The notes: generated by a model from the letters alone, not told the origin. DNA of 64,000 bases from Aldrovandia affinis (GCA_029706075.1 JAINUG010000176.1:682001-746000); one strand, 5' to 3'; positions 33,337 through 45,839 are shown, counted from the first letter of the stretch. Numbers and translations are program-made.

Positions 33337-34756
33337 GCGCTACGCTGGGATACCAGCAGGTTCAACAGGTTTCACGACTTTAAAAATGCAGTCAGGTTTT
33401 GGTACCCATGAAAAGCAGATGAGATAAGATAACAAAAATTCATTAATTATATCCAAAAAACGTTTTTCATCATGCAAACATGCACAAAAATAAATGGCAT
33501 ATATCAAAGCTCCAAAAGTTCTAACATGTTTTAGGACAAAAATTCAATTCAGTGCAAACATGCAAAAATAAATGGCATATATTGGGGGCATCCCCAAATT
33601 CAGTTCAAAATGTCCTCCTGTTTAGGACAGCTGATATAAAAAATTAAATTAATTCCAGTCAATGTTGACTCCATTTACGGCCTTGGTAGGGGGCAATGAC
33701 CTTGGCCCGTATCTGTGCCGAAATGTGTATATATTGCTCAATTTATTTTTATTCAGTCCACTTTCTTTTCAGTGCCTAGTTATGAGAAGCATTGATCTGA
33801 AAAAATGTATATGCACAAATTAGTTTCCATTTGGATGATGTGTGCAGATTACATTTTCTTAAACATTTATGCATATTGAAGACAGGATCGGGAACCAAAT
33901 ACTCTGGTGCTCCAATAGACCCTACAACTATGTAATGTGTAAGTATGGAGGTGTTTCCTCCATAGTTACATTTTTCAGTGCATCTCTTCAGGCCTTTTTG
34001 ATTTATGAAAGCCTTATGTCAGTTATACAAAACCTGTGATTACACTCTCTACCCCCAGCACCAATGCTACCCCCTCAGCTGTTTTGTAAATGCTGAGGAC
34101 TCTTTCCCTCAACTCTTCAGATGACTGAGACAGCAGGGTGACTGAGTGATGCCTTACTACTGAGTCACCACTCTGCAGATTCACTGACTGCACGTGAATC
34201 ACTGGCAAGAATGGTGACTCCAATTTGGTGATCAGAGAACCCCCAACCACTCCTCTCTCCTTTCCAGCCTGTTCAACAGAACATTTTCTGATTGTTTGTA
34301 AAACATTGTGGGAACAACACGACAACACAAACAACTCGTTTATGCAGTGAAAATGGCTGTCAGTGAGCTCACAGAGGGCAATATAGGTTTTGGTGCATTG
34401 ATCTGCAGGAAGTGACTACCTGGGCTGAACTGCCTGACATGGGATTTCAATCAGGTATTAGGATGGGAATCAAATGAAGCTGCTGGTGTTTCAAATGGAA
34501 ATTGTTGACTTTCAAGCTCTGACAGTAATATCTGGTAGCCTTGCTGGTTGCCCTGAAGGCTGTGGTTTCAGGGGCTTTTGATTGCATAACCTAGCTGGTC
34601 CTGTGGTTTTAGAGCCATGTCCAGGAGTGAGAGACTCCTACATGTCCTTGAGCCAGCTGTAAAATGTTGAAAATGAATGATCAAAGTCAAGTCTAATTAT
34701 CAAGTTGAATGATCATAATCTTTAAAGATACCATTAAAAGATAATTTTTGCTTTAT
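32664..34756. other. Intron 1, first part: one simple repeat, no gene
   Basis: Begins with the splice donor GTAAGC. Apart from the (TAA)n repeat at 33276-33334 and an imperfect repeat of AAACATGC...AAAAATAAATGGCATATAT at about 33475 and 33555, I see no feature. Confidence 0.5.
33276..33334. repeat. (TAA)n microsatellite
   Basis: A run of about 59 bp, starting as TGATGA and continuing as uninterrupted TAA units. Confidence 0.95.
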
Positions 34757-35481
34757 GCATATGAAGAGTTTGGATGCAAAAGGGCGAATACAAAGAGTAA
34801 CAGTAGGTGGGGCCGTATCTGACCTTGGTGCTGTGGGCAGTGGTGTCCCGCAGGGATCGGTGCTGGGACCTCTGCTCTTCCTTATTTACATTAATGATCT
34901 TGATATGGACGTCAGTAGCAAAATAGTTACATTTGCAGATGATACTAAACTTGGGGGTTTGGTAAACAGTGTGGAATCGACTAAAGTAATCCAAGATGAT
35001 TTAAACAAAATCCAAAAATGGGCAGATACATGGCAGATGACATTCAATATTGCTAAATGTAAAGTTATGCATGTGGGAAATAAAAACACAAGACAGGAGT
35101 ATTTTATGGGAGGAGAAAAGTTAGTAGGTGTTCAATTTGAAAAAGACTTGTAGACTTGTAGTTGATCAAAGCCTATCTGCATCAAAGCTGCGTGCTACAG
35201 CAGTGAAAAAAGCCAGCAGGATGCTGGGATACATAGCAAAAAGTATTGAGTATAAATCAAAGGAGGTTATATTCATGTTATATAATGCCTTTGTCAGACC
35301 TCACTTAGAATTCTGTGTGCAGTTCTGGGCACCGCACTACAAGAAAGATATAGAAGCTCTTGAAAAAGTTCAAAGAAGGGCAACTAAACTGATACCTGGT
35401 ATGAAAGGTAAAAGTGATGATGGTAGACTTAAGGCACTCAATCTATTTAAGCTTAGCAACGGAGACTTAGGGGGGATTTGA
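34755..35481 (+). pseudogene. CR1-A reverse transcriptase, C-terminal two-thirds
   Basis: The first frame has [40 protein letters not shown] and the catalytic FADDTKLGGLV, then MTFNIAKCKVMHVGNK. A small insertion near 35145-35160 (a duplicated AGACTTGT) shifts the frame to the next stretch: VDQSLSASKLRATAVKK, MLGYIAKSIEYKSKEV, LEFCVQFWAPHYKKDIEALE and KVQRRATKLIPGMKGKS. The N-terminal polymerase and the endonuclease are absent. Confidence 0.88.
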
Positions 35482-35803
35482 TTGAGGTTTTTAAATTCCT
35501 AAAAGGGATTAACAAAGTGAAATACCAACGATTTTTTTTTTTTTTAAGATAAGTGGGGTCAGCAGAACAAGAGGCCACAGGTGGAAATTAGTTCAAGGCA
35601 AATTCCGCACAGATATTAGGACGTTTTTCTTTACCCATAGAGTTGTCAATGCCTGGAACAGCTTGCCAGGTCAGGTAGTAGAGGCAGAAACACTTGGGCT
35701 CTTCAAGTCCAGGCTAGATGCAGTACTAGATACTCTTTAGATTAGGACATGACGAGCCTGGATGGGCCGTCATTATGTATTCTTATGTTCTTATGTTCTT
35801 AAA
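34757..35803 (+). mobile_element. CR1-A non-LTR retrotransposon, 5'-truncated
   Basis: Plus-strand 3' part of a CR1 element: polymerase from just before the [14 protein letters not shown] block to the ORF end, then 3' sequence ending in a TTCTTATG-type repeat at 35779-35801, the CR1-style octamer tail. It is the same family as the copy at 51808-54663. Confidence 0.9.
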
Positions 35804-38689
35804 TCCATTTTTGTCATCTTCGGTAACTCAAGATTTTTTATTAGGCTTTCTTGGTATAATTTATAAATTCCAAAAAGGGTGACCCTAAATTGATGTAAGC
35901 AAAGTAACAGAAAGACAGATTTCAAATCTACATTTAAAAATAAATATATAATTTGATATTTTTAACTTTGTTTTGTGTCAAAAGCAGATAAATCCACAAT
36001 CAGATTTTTAGCAAAATTGAAATTGGTTCACCCAGAGTGAGACTCAGCCATTGTACTCCAGTTGTGCTAACCACTGCAAATTTCCCAAATGTGGGAATCT
36101 TGACTGCATCATTTCTTGTCGTTGGGGACTGCATTTGCTTGCAAAGAGCAAACGTAGAGAGTGCGTTGTGTCTTTTAAAGGATAAAATAAAGTAGTGAAT
36201 ATCTCGGATTGTGCTAACAAGAGGGCATGGCGTGTTTCGGTTTCTGCAACAAAACGTTAAATAACTGTACATACAGCATGAGATATATTGAGTTTTGCAA
36301 CGCCGTGAGACAACACTGTGATCTCAATCACGGTTTGTTTGTTTTAGTTTTGGCAGGAATGTGTTTATTGATTTTTGCATATGAACTCTTCATATGTTCA
36401 TTATGTCTCCTCCTTAAACACACACAATCGGGAAAATAAGGTATAAAAGGTTCCATTGTAGGAGAGTTAGGAGGATATTTTGCCTGCTAGAAAGTTGATC
36501 ATAGAGGGAGCGAAAGCTAATTTGTGACCGATTTTATGGCCATGATAAACCCTTGTCGCTGGAACGTAGCTGAGTGTGTCATGACATCCATTGGTTAATT
36601 ACTGTATGCAATATTGATAATTAATATATAGTTTTCAGACAAGCCTGTCTGAGCAGTCTGAGTCCTATGTTGAGCTAGGAACCCTCTTTCGTATCTTGCA
36701 GGATTACAGTTGCGCTTAGGAGGAGTAATCTCATGGTGTAATTGTAAAGCGTTTGCTGGCGGATGGGAGGTTTAATAGGATATGATAGTGTAGGCCCACA
36801 GGACAATCACTGCTTCAGGGAACCATCTGTTACCTGGATATTAAGGGCCCTGCAAAAGCCTGGTTCTTGAAGGGAAGCAAGTTTTTCTCAAATTCCCCTC
36901 TGAGTAGCTGTATGGTTTTCAGCACAATGTGGTTGGAGCCCATTGCCGTTCACAGCTGCGCCAGCCCCTGGAATAGTTGGGTACGGGATACGATGTCATT
37001 AAATTTCAAGGTCAAGGTCCAGTTTATACTACTGTATTATATACATAGAGGGGCTGGTTTGGGTGACTATATTTTATGTATTTATTTATTTATTTTCAAT
37101 CTAAAGAGCTTTACAAAGACTGATTTAATGTTTTTGAAATTGGAAAAACGGAATGTTGTTATGGGAACTAATATTGCTTCTGTAGAAGTGCCTCTCAAAA
37201 CAAAAAGTTGAAAATACACCCCAATACCATAGTGGTCAGTAAAGCTGCCATAGGCTGTCAATCTGATGTATGGTTTCTAAGTATATTAGTTATTTTTATA
37301 TTTTGGAGTGCTATCATTGTTGGTGACAATCAATGTGCAATTTAGTGTAGCGCATTGTGCCTCTTATGGTGTCAAACCCAGATATCTTCTAAAAACATTT
37401 GTGGAAGATGGAGCAGGCGTACCAGCATTTTGTAAACTTTGCCTGCTGACTGAAATTAGAAAATCCCGCCCCTCTGAACTGTGATTGGTTCAGTGCATGG
37501 TGTTATATTACTATTGAGTTGGTAAGGAAGCAACATTCTGCTTTCCCAAAGTCGGATTGTGAGCCATGCCACCTCGACTTTGAACAACACTGGATGACAT
37601 CCATTGAAAGTGTTTAATCAGGAAATGTGGCTATGGATAAAAACCAACTGAGGCAAAAGGAAGAATGTGGCAGCTTTGAAGTTTCTTAATTTAGCCATTG
37701 TTTTTTGCATATTTACCTTGAGGGGGCTAGATAAAACAGGTGAGCCCTTCTGCAGGCCAGTAGAATTCCTTTACACAAGGATCTGGGCCAGAGAAACCTT
37801 GCACTGCTGGGAATGCATCAGTCCAAACAAAGAGAACTAACCATACAGACTTCCATTTTTATGCTGTCTACAACTTGCAAGGGAAGTAACCAAAGGGAAC
37901 ATGCCTTTCAAATTGTAGATAAGGGGTCTATTTAAAATGCATTGAAAGAGGAAGGGTGTATCGAGTGAGCATGTGCGTAGGTGGTTAAAACTGGAAATAG
38001 AACTGGAAGTTAATAACACCCTGCGTGAAGGGTGCATCATCACAAGCTTTGTCTATACAGGGAGTAGTTGTGATATCAGTGGTAAAATGAACAGGAGATC
38101 CAGTCACTGCATTTGAGTTGCTGTCGACCAGCAGTGTCAATCTGTGTTTAATGAATTTCTGGGCGAAGTTGATAGCCCTGGCTCTAAGATAAAAAAATAA
38201 TGCTGGAGTGCCACAGCTTAAATATATTGCCAAAATATTAGACTGGGGTGGGATATTCAGTGGGTCCCAAACTGTATTTAATATACAACTGATATTAAGA
38301 ACTTGGAGCTAGATTCCTGGTCTGTTAGAGAACAACATCCTGGTCTGTTAACTTTGTATAACACATTGTAGCATCAAATGCTACTGAATCAAGACTCTGG
38401 AGAGTTTGCATCTCCATTATCGTGCTACCAGATTTGTTATAACAAAGCATTGAGATGCCAGGAAGTACACAGGACACACGACAAATGCACAGGGGTCATT
38501 CTTTACACCTACACACACGGTTGACGATACCAAGAATCACATGCAATCACCTTTCGTGACAAGGGAAAAAGGGACTTCCATACAGACAGCATTTCCACAA
38601 TGACACAAGTATTGAACATGAACATAGCTAGCTAATAAATCACAGTCATAGCGGCCTCAAGGGCCTATGGGGCATCACACTAATGTTAA
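35804..38689. other. Intron 1, middle part: U1 pseudogene, otherwise no gene
   Basis: Apart from the U1-like sequence at about 36000-36147 I see no supported feature. A minus-strand open stretch at 38233-37985 shows no family resemblance. Confidence 0.5.
36000..36147 (+). pseudogene. U1 snRNA pseudogene
   Basis: From about 36022 the sequence follows U1 snRNA: TTGGTTCACCCAGAGTGAGA, ACTCAGCCATTGTACTCCAG, TTGTGCTAACCACTGCAAAT, TTCCCAAATGTGGGAATCTT, GACTGCATCATTTCTTGTCG and GGGGACTGCATTTGCTTGC, that is, stem-loops II and III, the Sm-site region and the 3' hairpin in order. The 5' end, with the splice-site recognition sequence, is degraded beyond recognition and the Sm site is altered. No proximal-sequence promoter is evident, so I call it a pseudogene. 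Confidence 0.85.
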
Positions 38690-39740
38690 CCTGGTGGCTA
38701 GGGTACAACAGGAAGTAGCCACTGCTAGTAACACTATATGGCTAACATTAGCATAAATGGTGACTAGGCTACAACAGGAAGTAGCCACTGGGGCATTCCT
38801 CAGCACCCAGGTAAGGCGTGAGTCGGTTGTGGTGTAGGACCACCACTCTCCGCCGTTGGTGGAGTCGGACCCAGTACACAACGTCCGAGAGCCGGTCCAG
38901 GACGAGGCACAAGCCCTCCCAGTCGCTGTCCAGTTTTGGCGACTGACCTTTCCGCCTGCGGTGGTTGAAAACCCACACAAATTTATTTTCTGCCTCCGTT
39001 CAGCATCTTCTATGGTGATCGCGAGCGAGCTGGTGTATGCAGACGAGGCGGTCTTGGGGCTGGTGGGCATATTCCAGCCCAGGCAGATGAGGCAGTTCAC
39101 AATCCGGAGGAGGGCTGAAGATCAGGCTCACCGGAGTACGTAGCTCTCGATCCATCATGAGGGCAGCCGCTGCACTCTGTTGACTCATGCATCGCCGATC
39201 TGTAGGACAGCAGGACCAGTGGGAAGTGGGCATCCCAGTCCTTCTGGTGTTGTGAGGTCAGGAGAGCCAGGTGAGAATGTGGTTGAACCGCTCCAGAAGG
39301 CCATCACTCTGGGGGTGGAGAGGAGTGGTGTGGGTCTTTCTGATGGCGAGCCTGCGACACACTTCACCAAACACCTGACTCTCAAAATTCCGCCCCTAGT
39401 CGCTGTGCAGTTCGGCTGGCATGCCAAACCCATCCACTTTCTCCATCAACCTCTCAAATGTAGCTGCATTGTTGCACATTCCAAATGGCATAACATTGGA
39501 ATCCCACAGCCCCCTGTTATATTGGCTGTCTGCCCCATCAACGTTTCCAGCCTGGTGGAGGTGTGGGACCAGTTCATTATTTTAGGGAGTAGGTCATGAC
39601 GCACCAGGCTGATGGTGATGGTGATGGTACACTCGCTAGTGTTAACGAATGCATGGACCAGCTCCCTCTCGATGTAGCACTGAACGTATAACCTGTGACT
39701 GCTGCTTCCAAGGCAGCCTACTCTTGTCATTATGGGGAGT
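38690..39740 (-). pseudogene. Ty3/gypsy LTR-retrotransposon pol relic, rearranged
   Basis: On the minus strand, pieces of gag-pol follow one another: an aspartic-protease-like part (39730-39500; YIERELVHAFVNTSE, ISLVRHDLLP), a short reverse-transcriptase piece near 39490-39410 (FGMCNNAATFERLMEKV), then integrase C-terminal parts (TPLHPQSDGLVERFN near 39330, MDRELRTPVSLIFSPPP, and the chromatin-binding-like tail WVFNHRRRKGQSPKLDSDWE at 38978-38920). Most of the polymerase and RNase H is missing between RT and integrase. No LTRs were recognised. Several frame changes. Inactive. Confidence 0.82.
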
Positions 39741-40344
39741 GGTGGTGTGCAGACTGGGAGTGCCCCAGCCTAAGAGTTAAGCAGTAGTATTTTATTGGGA
39801 CCTTTCTGTTGAGTCTCAAAACCTGGGTGGTCTGAAGCAGAATATTACAAAACTCATAGAACCAATCTCAACCAATGTCAAATCACATTCATTGCATTCC
39901 AAAGTATGAGATTCCAGCTACTATAAAGTAATGTGATTAATTAAAAACACTTTCCTTAACCCCCTGAGGTCGACGGGAGCGCCGACACTCCCAGCAGCAA
40001 TAAAAGTATATTACTATTTCTAACTTCGCGATATTTTATCATACACACGCCACAAAAACATTGACAGAAACCGTAGAATAGCGACTTTCCGATTTGAGCG
40101 CTGGCAAATCAAATGGGGTTTTTAAAATTAGGTTAATTAGACCAAAAGTAAACCTTGCCTTTTACTCTCTTTTTTACCTGGAAGTAACGTCCCCCTTCTA
40201 TTGACATGGTAACTAGGTGCTAGTTTCGGGGAGGTGCGTGGGGAGGGGCGTGGGGCCATGTGTGAAAACGCTGGCGTAAACAACACATAAACTGTCCCGA
40301 CAATTTGAAGCAAGATTTTATACAGACATACAATTTTATTCAAG

Positions 40345-41447
40345 ATGGAAAGATTTTCTGCACTGCAGTGTTTGAGAGCATTGATGGAAAGCGACGAGGA
40401 CAACAACTCATCATGTCCCGATACTGAAGAGGATTCAGATGAAGAGAGACAGCATTTTGAATTTAGAATTGATCCAGCTGAGGACCTAACTGGCGAAGAG
40501 TAAGTAACTATATTTGATTTGCCATGTTATCAAATACTAGTATATATATATTCAATATATGAATTCCCCGTCTTGTGACTACATATTCCGCTTGTTGCAA
40601 TGTAACAAATTGCAATAGGCACACAAGATCTATGTAAGAATACTTTTCAAACAGCCTAAAATTTTCTAAAAAATCGTATGTAGCATCTTGTCTGTGTTTA
40701 CGCTTGCGATCTGCCAGCAACAGTCTGTATGCTGATATTTATTTTATTTAGCTTGTTTTCAAATACTCGTGAAAATATATGAATTCCACGTCTTGTGACT
40801 ACATATTCCACATGTTGCAACGTAACAAATTGCAATAGGCACACAAGATCTATGTAAGAATACTTTTAAAACAGCCTAAAATGTTATAACAAATCGTATG
40901 TAGCATCTTGTCTGTGTTTACGCTTGCGATCTGCCAGCAACAGTCTGTATGCTGATATTTATTTTATTTAGCTTGTTTTCAAATACTCGTGAAAATATTT
41001 GAATTCCGCATCTTGTGACTACATATTCCGCGTGTTGTAACGTAACAAATTGCAATAGGCACACAAGATCTATGTAAGAATACTTTTCAAACAGCCTAAA
41101 ATGTAATAAAAAATCGTATGTAGCATCTTGTCTGTGTTTACGCTTGCGATCTGCCAGCAACAGTCTGTATGCTGATATTTATTTTATTTCGCTTGTTTTC
41201 ATATACTCGTGAAAATATATGAATTCCATGTCTTGTGACGCTAAACATATTCCGCGTGTTGCAACGTAACAAATTGCAATAGGCACTCAAGATCTATGTA
41301 AAAATACTTTTCAAACAGCCTAAAATGTTATAAAAAAAGCCTTGTGTCCTTACAACCTTTTTCTTTTGTTGTTTACAGTGACGACGATGTGGAAGACAAA
41401 GCACCTACTCCTCCACCAAAAAAGCCACGCAGGACTCCTACACAAAG
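40345..41447 (+). pseudogene. piggyBac-like transposase, N-terminal exons only
   Basis: Exon 1 (40345-40499) starts MERFSALQCLRALMESDED and is strongly acidic, with EEDSDEERQHFEF. Its donor is GAAGA followed by GTAAGT. Exon 2 (41379-41447) follows TTGTTTACAG and encodes DDDVEDKAPTPPPKKPRRTP, with donor AAAG-GTATGT. The phases agree: GA plus T gives an Asp codon. Acidic N-termini followed by a basic PKKPRR stretch are common in piggyBac transposases. The catalytic and C-terminal Cys-rich parts are absent, so at most a short leftover protein could be made. Confidence 0.65.
40540..41335. repeat. 220-bp tandem array, about 3.6 units, inside the piggyBac intron
   Basis: GAATTCC recurs at 40561, 40781, 41001 and 41221, exactly 220 bp apart, with blocks such as GCAATAGGCACACAAGATCT and CGCTTGCGATCTGCCAGCAA conserved. 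Units differ at scattered bases and small indels. Confidence 0.95.
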
Positions 41448-42241
41448 GTATGTGTCTTATGTGCATTATTGTTAGGCTGTATGACTTGTAATATGTGGCA
41501 TTCCCCTGTATATACTGTAGTTTGTGTGCTGTTTTCAATAAATCTTCCAAAATGAAAAAAGCATATTTTTTTTCTGTCTTCTGCATGGCTCACTGACTTT
41601 CTTACTCTGATGGCCTTTGAGAGAGAGATGGCCCATCTTACAGATCTTAGAGGTGTGGACAATGAATAATGAATATTCAGGTATTTAGCATTTAGCCCTC
41701 CCACAGCCTGAAATAAATGTGACCAGTTCTGATAAAAACAGGTTTTTAGCTATTTAGATCTCAGATGTGCTAAACTATTTTCACACCCTTACATAACCAA
41801 GACCTTGATTAACAAACGCACATTGGCAAAACAATTCGTCACTATAGTTTAGTGTGTGCTTTCACAACTTTTGTGACGGCAGAAAAATTTACTATTTTTA
41901 ACTTGTGTGTTTGTAGATATATTTACAAGCTGCATATGATACTGACCAAACTATTGATGGCATACAAATGTAGCTGTGATTGTCCTTCAAATAAAAATAT
42001 AAAACACTTTGGAGTAAGTGTGTGTTAAGTTGATGAAATTGAGATAAATATTAGACCATGCCAAAATCACAAACCATCTCAAAGCTTAGCACGGACCTCA
42101 GAGGGTTAATAACCACTATCCTATAATGATGTATGGAAGCCCTAGATCTGAGCAACTTTAATTTTCAAGTCTTTTGACAGTGGCACTGATCTTTACTTTT
42201 GCACACAAACAAAACACAGTAGCAATGACATTTATTGCATG

Positions 42242-42770
42242 TACAGGTAACTGCCAAAATAAAGGCTGATCTCTAGCCATGAACACTAAATGAACGGTTC
42301 TGATGGCTCTGTTATGGTGTGGGGTGCATTTTCCTGGCGTAATTTAGGTCCACTTTACCCCTTGGAGGGCAAGGTAAATGGCAATAAATACAAAGCCATT
42401 CTGAATGATCACCTTCATCCTATGATGAAGCATTTGTATCCTGATGGGAGTGGTCTCTTCCAGGATGGGTTTGATGAGAATGAAAAGTAAACTATAGGCC
42501 ATGACCGTCTCATTCACCAGATCTCAATCCAATTGAGCATTTATGGGAGATTCTGGAGTGACACCTGAGACAGCGTTTTCCACCACCATCAACAAAACAT
42601 CAAATAATGGAATTTCTCATGGAAGAATGGTGTTGCATCCCTTCAATAGAGTTCCAGACAATTGTAGAATCTATACCAAGGCACATTGAAGCTGTTCTTG
42701 CTTGTGGTGGCCCAACACCCTATGAAGACCCTTTATGTTGGTGTTTCCTTTATTTTGGCAGTTACTTGTA
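42242..42770 (+). mobile_element. Tc1-like remnant
   Basis: Inverted ends after TA: CAGGTAACTGCCAAAATAAA on the left and its near complement CCTTTATTTTGGCAGTTACT on the right. The interior gives GSVMVWGAFSWRNLGP and, after frame changes, SPDLNPIEHLWEILE-type sequence on the plus strand, the second half of a transposase. The N-terminal half is deleted. Confidence 0.82.
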
Positions 42771-43987
42771 TATAATACCATGCATGTATGTAATAATGAG
42801 AACTTGAGACTAAGACAATGGTAGGCTTTTTAAACACTCTGAGTGTGAAGGTGAATTAAGCATGCCCTTGACCCTAGAGTGAGAGACACTGGCATATAAA
42901 CCCTCTGTCTCTGTGCTCACTTTAATCAGGCCTTCAGCAGTGCTCGATGTGAGACAAACTATTTCAGGAGCGCATTCTAATCCTTCCGAGTAAGCTGGAG
43001 GTGTTTCCGTGGTAACTCTGGAGAGAGTGGCTGCAGCATTCGACACGTTACGCCAGTCTTGGACTAGACCTCCCCAGAGCCCAGGCAGAAATGTATCCAT
43101 GCCTTCTAAATGTACTGTATTTCATGGAAGGAGGCAGAAGCAAATAAGTCATTCTTTTTTTGTGACAGTTGCAGAAAGCTGTGCCCAGTTCACCTTAAGC
43201 AACAGTGCCACTGATGCACCCTAAAGAAACTCCAAACAATGAAGAAATGAAGAAAAATGCATTCAGGTCTGTGTCAGTGTGGAAGTGCATCACATGGCTC
43301 TCTGCTAGCGTAAAGCAGAAGTACACTGACAGTTGTTCCACTCCTGGACAATCTTAGATCGGTTACACTGACTCACTCTTCCCCTTTAACAGTGAGACAG
43401 TGGGAATGTTGGGTGTAGTTTGTGATGAGGGAGGTATTGATGCAGGTAAGTGTGACATTTGGGTCATATGTGAGCAGTCTGTGTTTCACCCTGGAATGCA
43501 TCCTTTGATGGGTACCATATGCACGTGTCCAGAACAGTATTTGCCAATATACTGTTCATGCACAATACCCCCTGAGCAAAGTAAAAAAAATGTTTATTTT
43601 TTTTAAACAAAAAGTCATGATTTCAAATGGAAGCTTTGACAAGTTTGGTGGTTCCTAAATTTACATCTTTTTTTAGGTGCATGTGAGCCATTTTTTCAGG
43701 ATCAGTGTGGCTGTCAGTAGAACAGGTGTGCTGTGTCCTGAATATGACCTGATAAGACACTGTTATTCAAATGGCCTTTGCATAATGCCTTGGTTAAAAG
43801 CACCTACAATGAGCCCTGTGACTTCAAAACAGAGGTCGTGGCATTATTTTAGTTTTTAGCTGTGAGTGCAAAGTTACATCATCTGTTACATCATCCAGTT
43901 CCTGGATCTGGACCCTCTCCGCGTGGTTTAGCCCCCCACCCGCTGACTACCTAACTCAGGAGGGGCAAAGTCTTTCAGCCCTGAGCC
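42771..43987. other. Intron 1: no feature seen
   Basis: No repeat boundary, RNA gene or coding exon is supported here. Confidence 0.5.
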
Positions 43988-44234
43988 ACCTTGGACTGAC
44001 CATGACATGGTCTTTTTTGGACATACCCTGTGCCGGCCAGAAGAGGATGGGCTCCCTCCCTTTTTAGTCTGGTTCCTCCCAAGGTTTCTCCCAAGGGAGT
44101 TTTTCCTTGCCACTGTTGCCTTTAGGCTTGCTTTTGGGAGGGTCTAGGCCTGGGTTCCCACTCTGTTAAGCGTTTTATGACAATTCTATTGTGAAAAGCG
44201 CTATACAAATACATTTGGTTTGATTTGATTTGAT
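43988..44234 (+). mobile_element. L2-A copy 4, 3' end only
   Basis: Starts ACCTTGGACTGACCATGACA and matches the 3' untranslated region of the 28985-30740 copy up to GAAAAGCGCTATACAAATAC and a (GATTT)n-type tail at 44217-44234. Severely 5'-truncated insertion. Confidence 0.9.
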
Positions 44235-45829
44235 AGTCAGGTTAATTACAGAAGTTAATGTGTGCTTTTCCTCTTGAAAGGCGCGATATGTTTCATGTGA
44301 AGAATGGTTTATTAAAATGGGAATTCTTCAGATTATTTTACATATCTTTCTTATAAATTAAAGCAATTCATTGTTTTGTTTGTTTAGAACAGGCTTACCT
44401 TTTATCATCATTAAGGGCTCCAAAAACAGCTGACATAGACTTAAACCCACTCTGCCACAGGGAGGACAAGTTTATTGAGTACCGCTGTTATACATTTCCA
44501 GTCATAGTCGGCTGATGAGTAGAGGCCAAGGCTCAAACTTAGGAAAATGAAAAATTAGCAGTGTTTCAATGATGTAGGAGTGTGGTTGTAGAACATTAAT
44601 CAAGTGATACTATAAGGTGAGAACCAAAAAATAATGATTTTATTGGAACTTTCTTTTTCAAATGTTTTAGCTTTATTCCACTGATATTAATTATGATATT
44701 AACTAGGTTTATGGTTTTTGTCCATATCACCTAGGGATTTAAGGCTCATTAAAACTGTTGTTCTGCAATATAGAAGGGCACAGGAATGAAATAAAAATGT
44801 GGCTGAGGAAATTTTAGAAAAGGAGCCATGATGACTACCTCATGACAAGGCATGTTACCCTCATGTGCAACTAATGGAGCTCTGATCCCTCTCGTGCTGA
44901 GGTAGAGATCCCTTTCTGAAAATGTTTCAGGCAGAGATTAGTGGGGGTTGTTTGACATGCACTGCTTCACGATTACTCAGCCTAACATTATCACAATGCT
45001 GTTGTAACATTGCAGAAATGTCAGCACAGTGCTACAACTCTACAGTAATGTTAACAGTTCGTCAGTTGGATGAGAGCCTTTAGCGATAGCTTCATGATGA
45101 AGCCTGTGTGGATGTGTATGTGGGGATGAAAAGGTAATGAATTAGTGATGAATGACTGCAGTGGCCCTTGTGGTTTCCTGCTACACTGGTTAAGAGAGAA
45201 TCATAGCTTTGACATGTCCTAGGCAGAGGCAGTGTCTCCTCATGCACTTCAGGGCAGGGGAGGTTTTATGACAGAGGCAGATTCTCCACCTCAGCGTCTA
45301 CAATCCCCTCACTCATACCGAAATTACATGTATTGCATTGCATCTCAGTACATACAAAACTGTATGTAAATATATATTCTAATATATGCATTCCTTTCTA
45401 AATATATTATTGTATTGCAATATATTATAAGAAACATTTGACAGATGTAGTATGTACATATTTGAACATATTTCCCATATGGCCAGAAATAACAATTCAA
45501 TGTTTGCCTAATTTTTTTCTTGTTGATTTAATTATTTAAATGAGCCTTCATTTCTATATTTCCCTGTTTCAAAATAATCAAATTCTGTCTCCCCTCAAGC
45601 ATAAATCCTAGACAAACAGAGAAATGTTACCTGTAAAGTTATTTAAGACTGAAATACAGCAGGGCTTTTAGGCACCAGAAAGGATAGAAAGTTTACCCTC
45701 CACAGAATAGTTGTCCTAAAGGAACCAGTGTGCTGTCATTAGAAGGTAGGGGAGTTTGGGAGATGTGGAATTGCACTATATGGGACAAAGTAATGTGAGA
45801 GCCATTACTAGTGTGCTGTGTCTAGAGGA
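44235..45829. other. Intron 1: no feature seen
   Basis: AT-rich sequence; nothing supported. Confidence 0.5.
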
Positions 45830-45839
45830 GCTCTTCGTG

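Larger units (their letters stand above)
39960..42105 (+). mobile_element. piggyBac-like transposon with TTAA target duplication, internally deleted
   Basis: Flanked by TTAA on both sides (39956-39959 and 42106-42109). The termini CCCCCTGAGGTC and, by reverse complement, CCCTCTGAGGTC are inverted repeats that start with the CCC typical of piggyBac elements. Inside are two exons that fit the acidic start of a piggyBac transposase, an intron filled by a tandem array, and an AT-rich 3' part, but no catalytic domain. About 2.15 kb. Confidence 0.85.

Noticed and set aside
34023-34334. 103-codon minus-strand open stretch with a GDSVVR-like motif
   Set aside because: It recalls an SGNH Ser block, but the other blocks are absent and no flanking LINE sequence was found, so I did not call it.
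36000-36272. 90-codon minus-strand open stretch
   Set aside because: It is the complement of the U1-like sequence.
37985-38233. 82-codon minus-strand open stretch
   Set aside because: Reads like protein in places but has no recognised family or supporting splice sites.
40540-41335. Possible CRISPR-like array
   Set aside because: The 220-bp units are contiguous tandem repeats without unique spacers, in a eukaryotic transposon.
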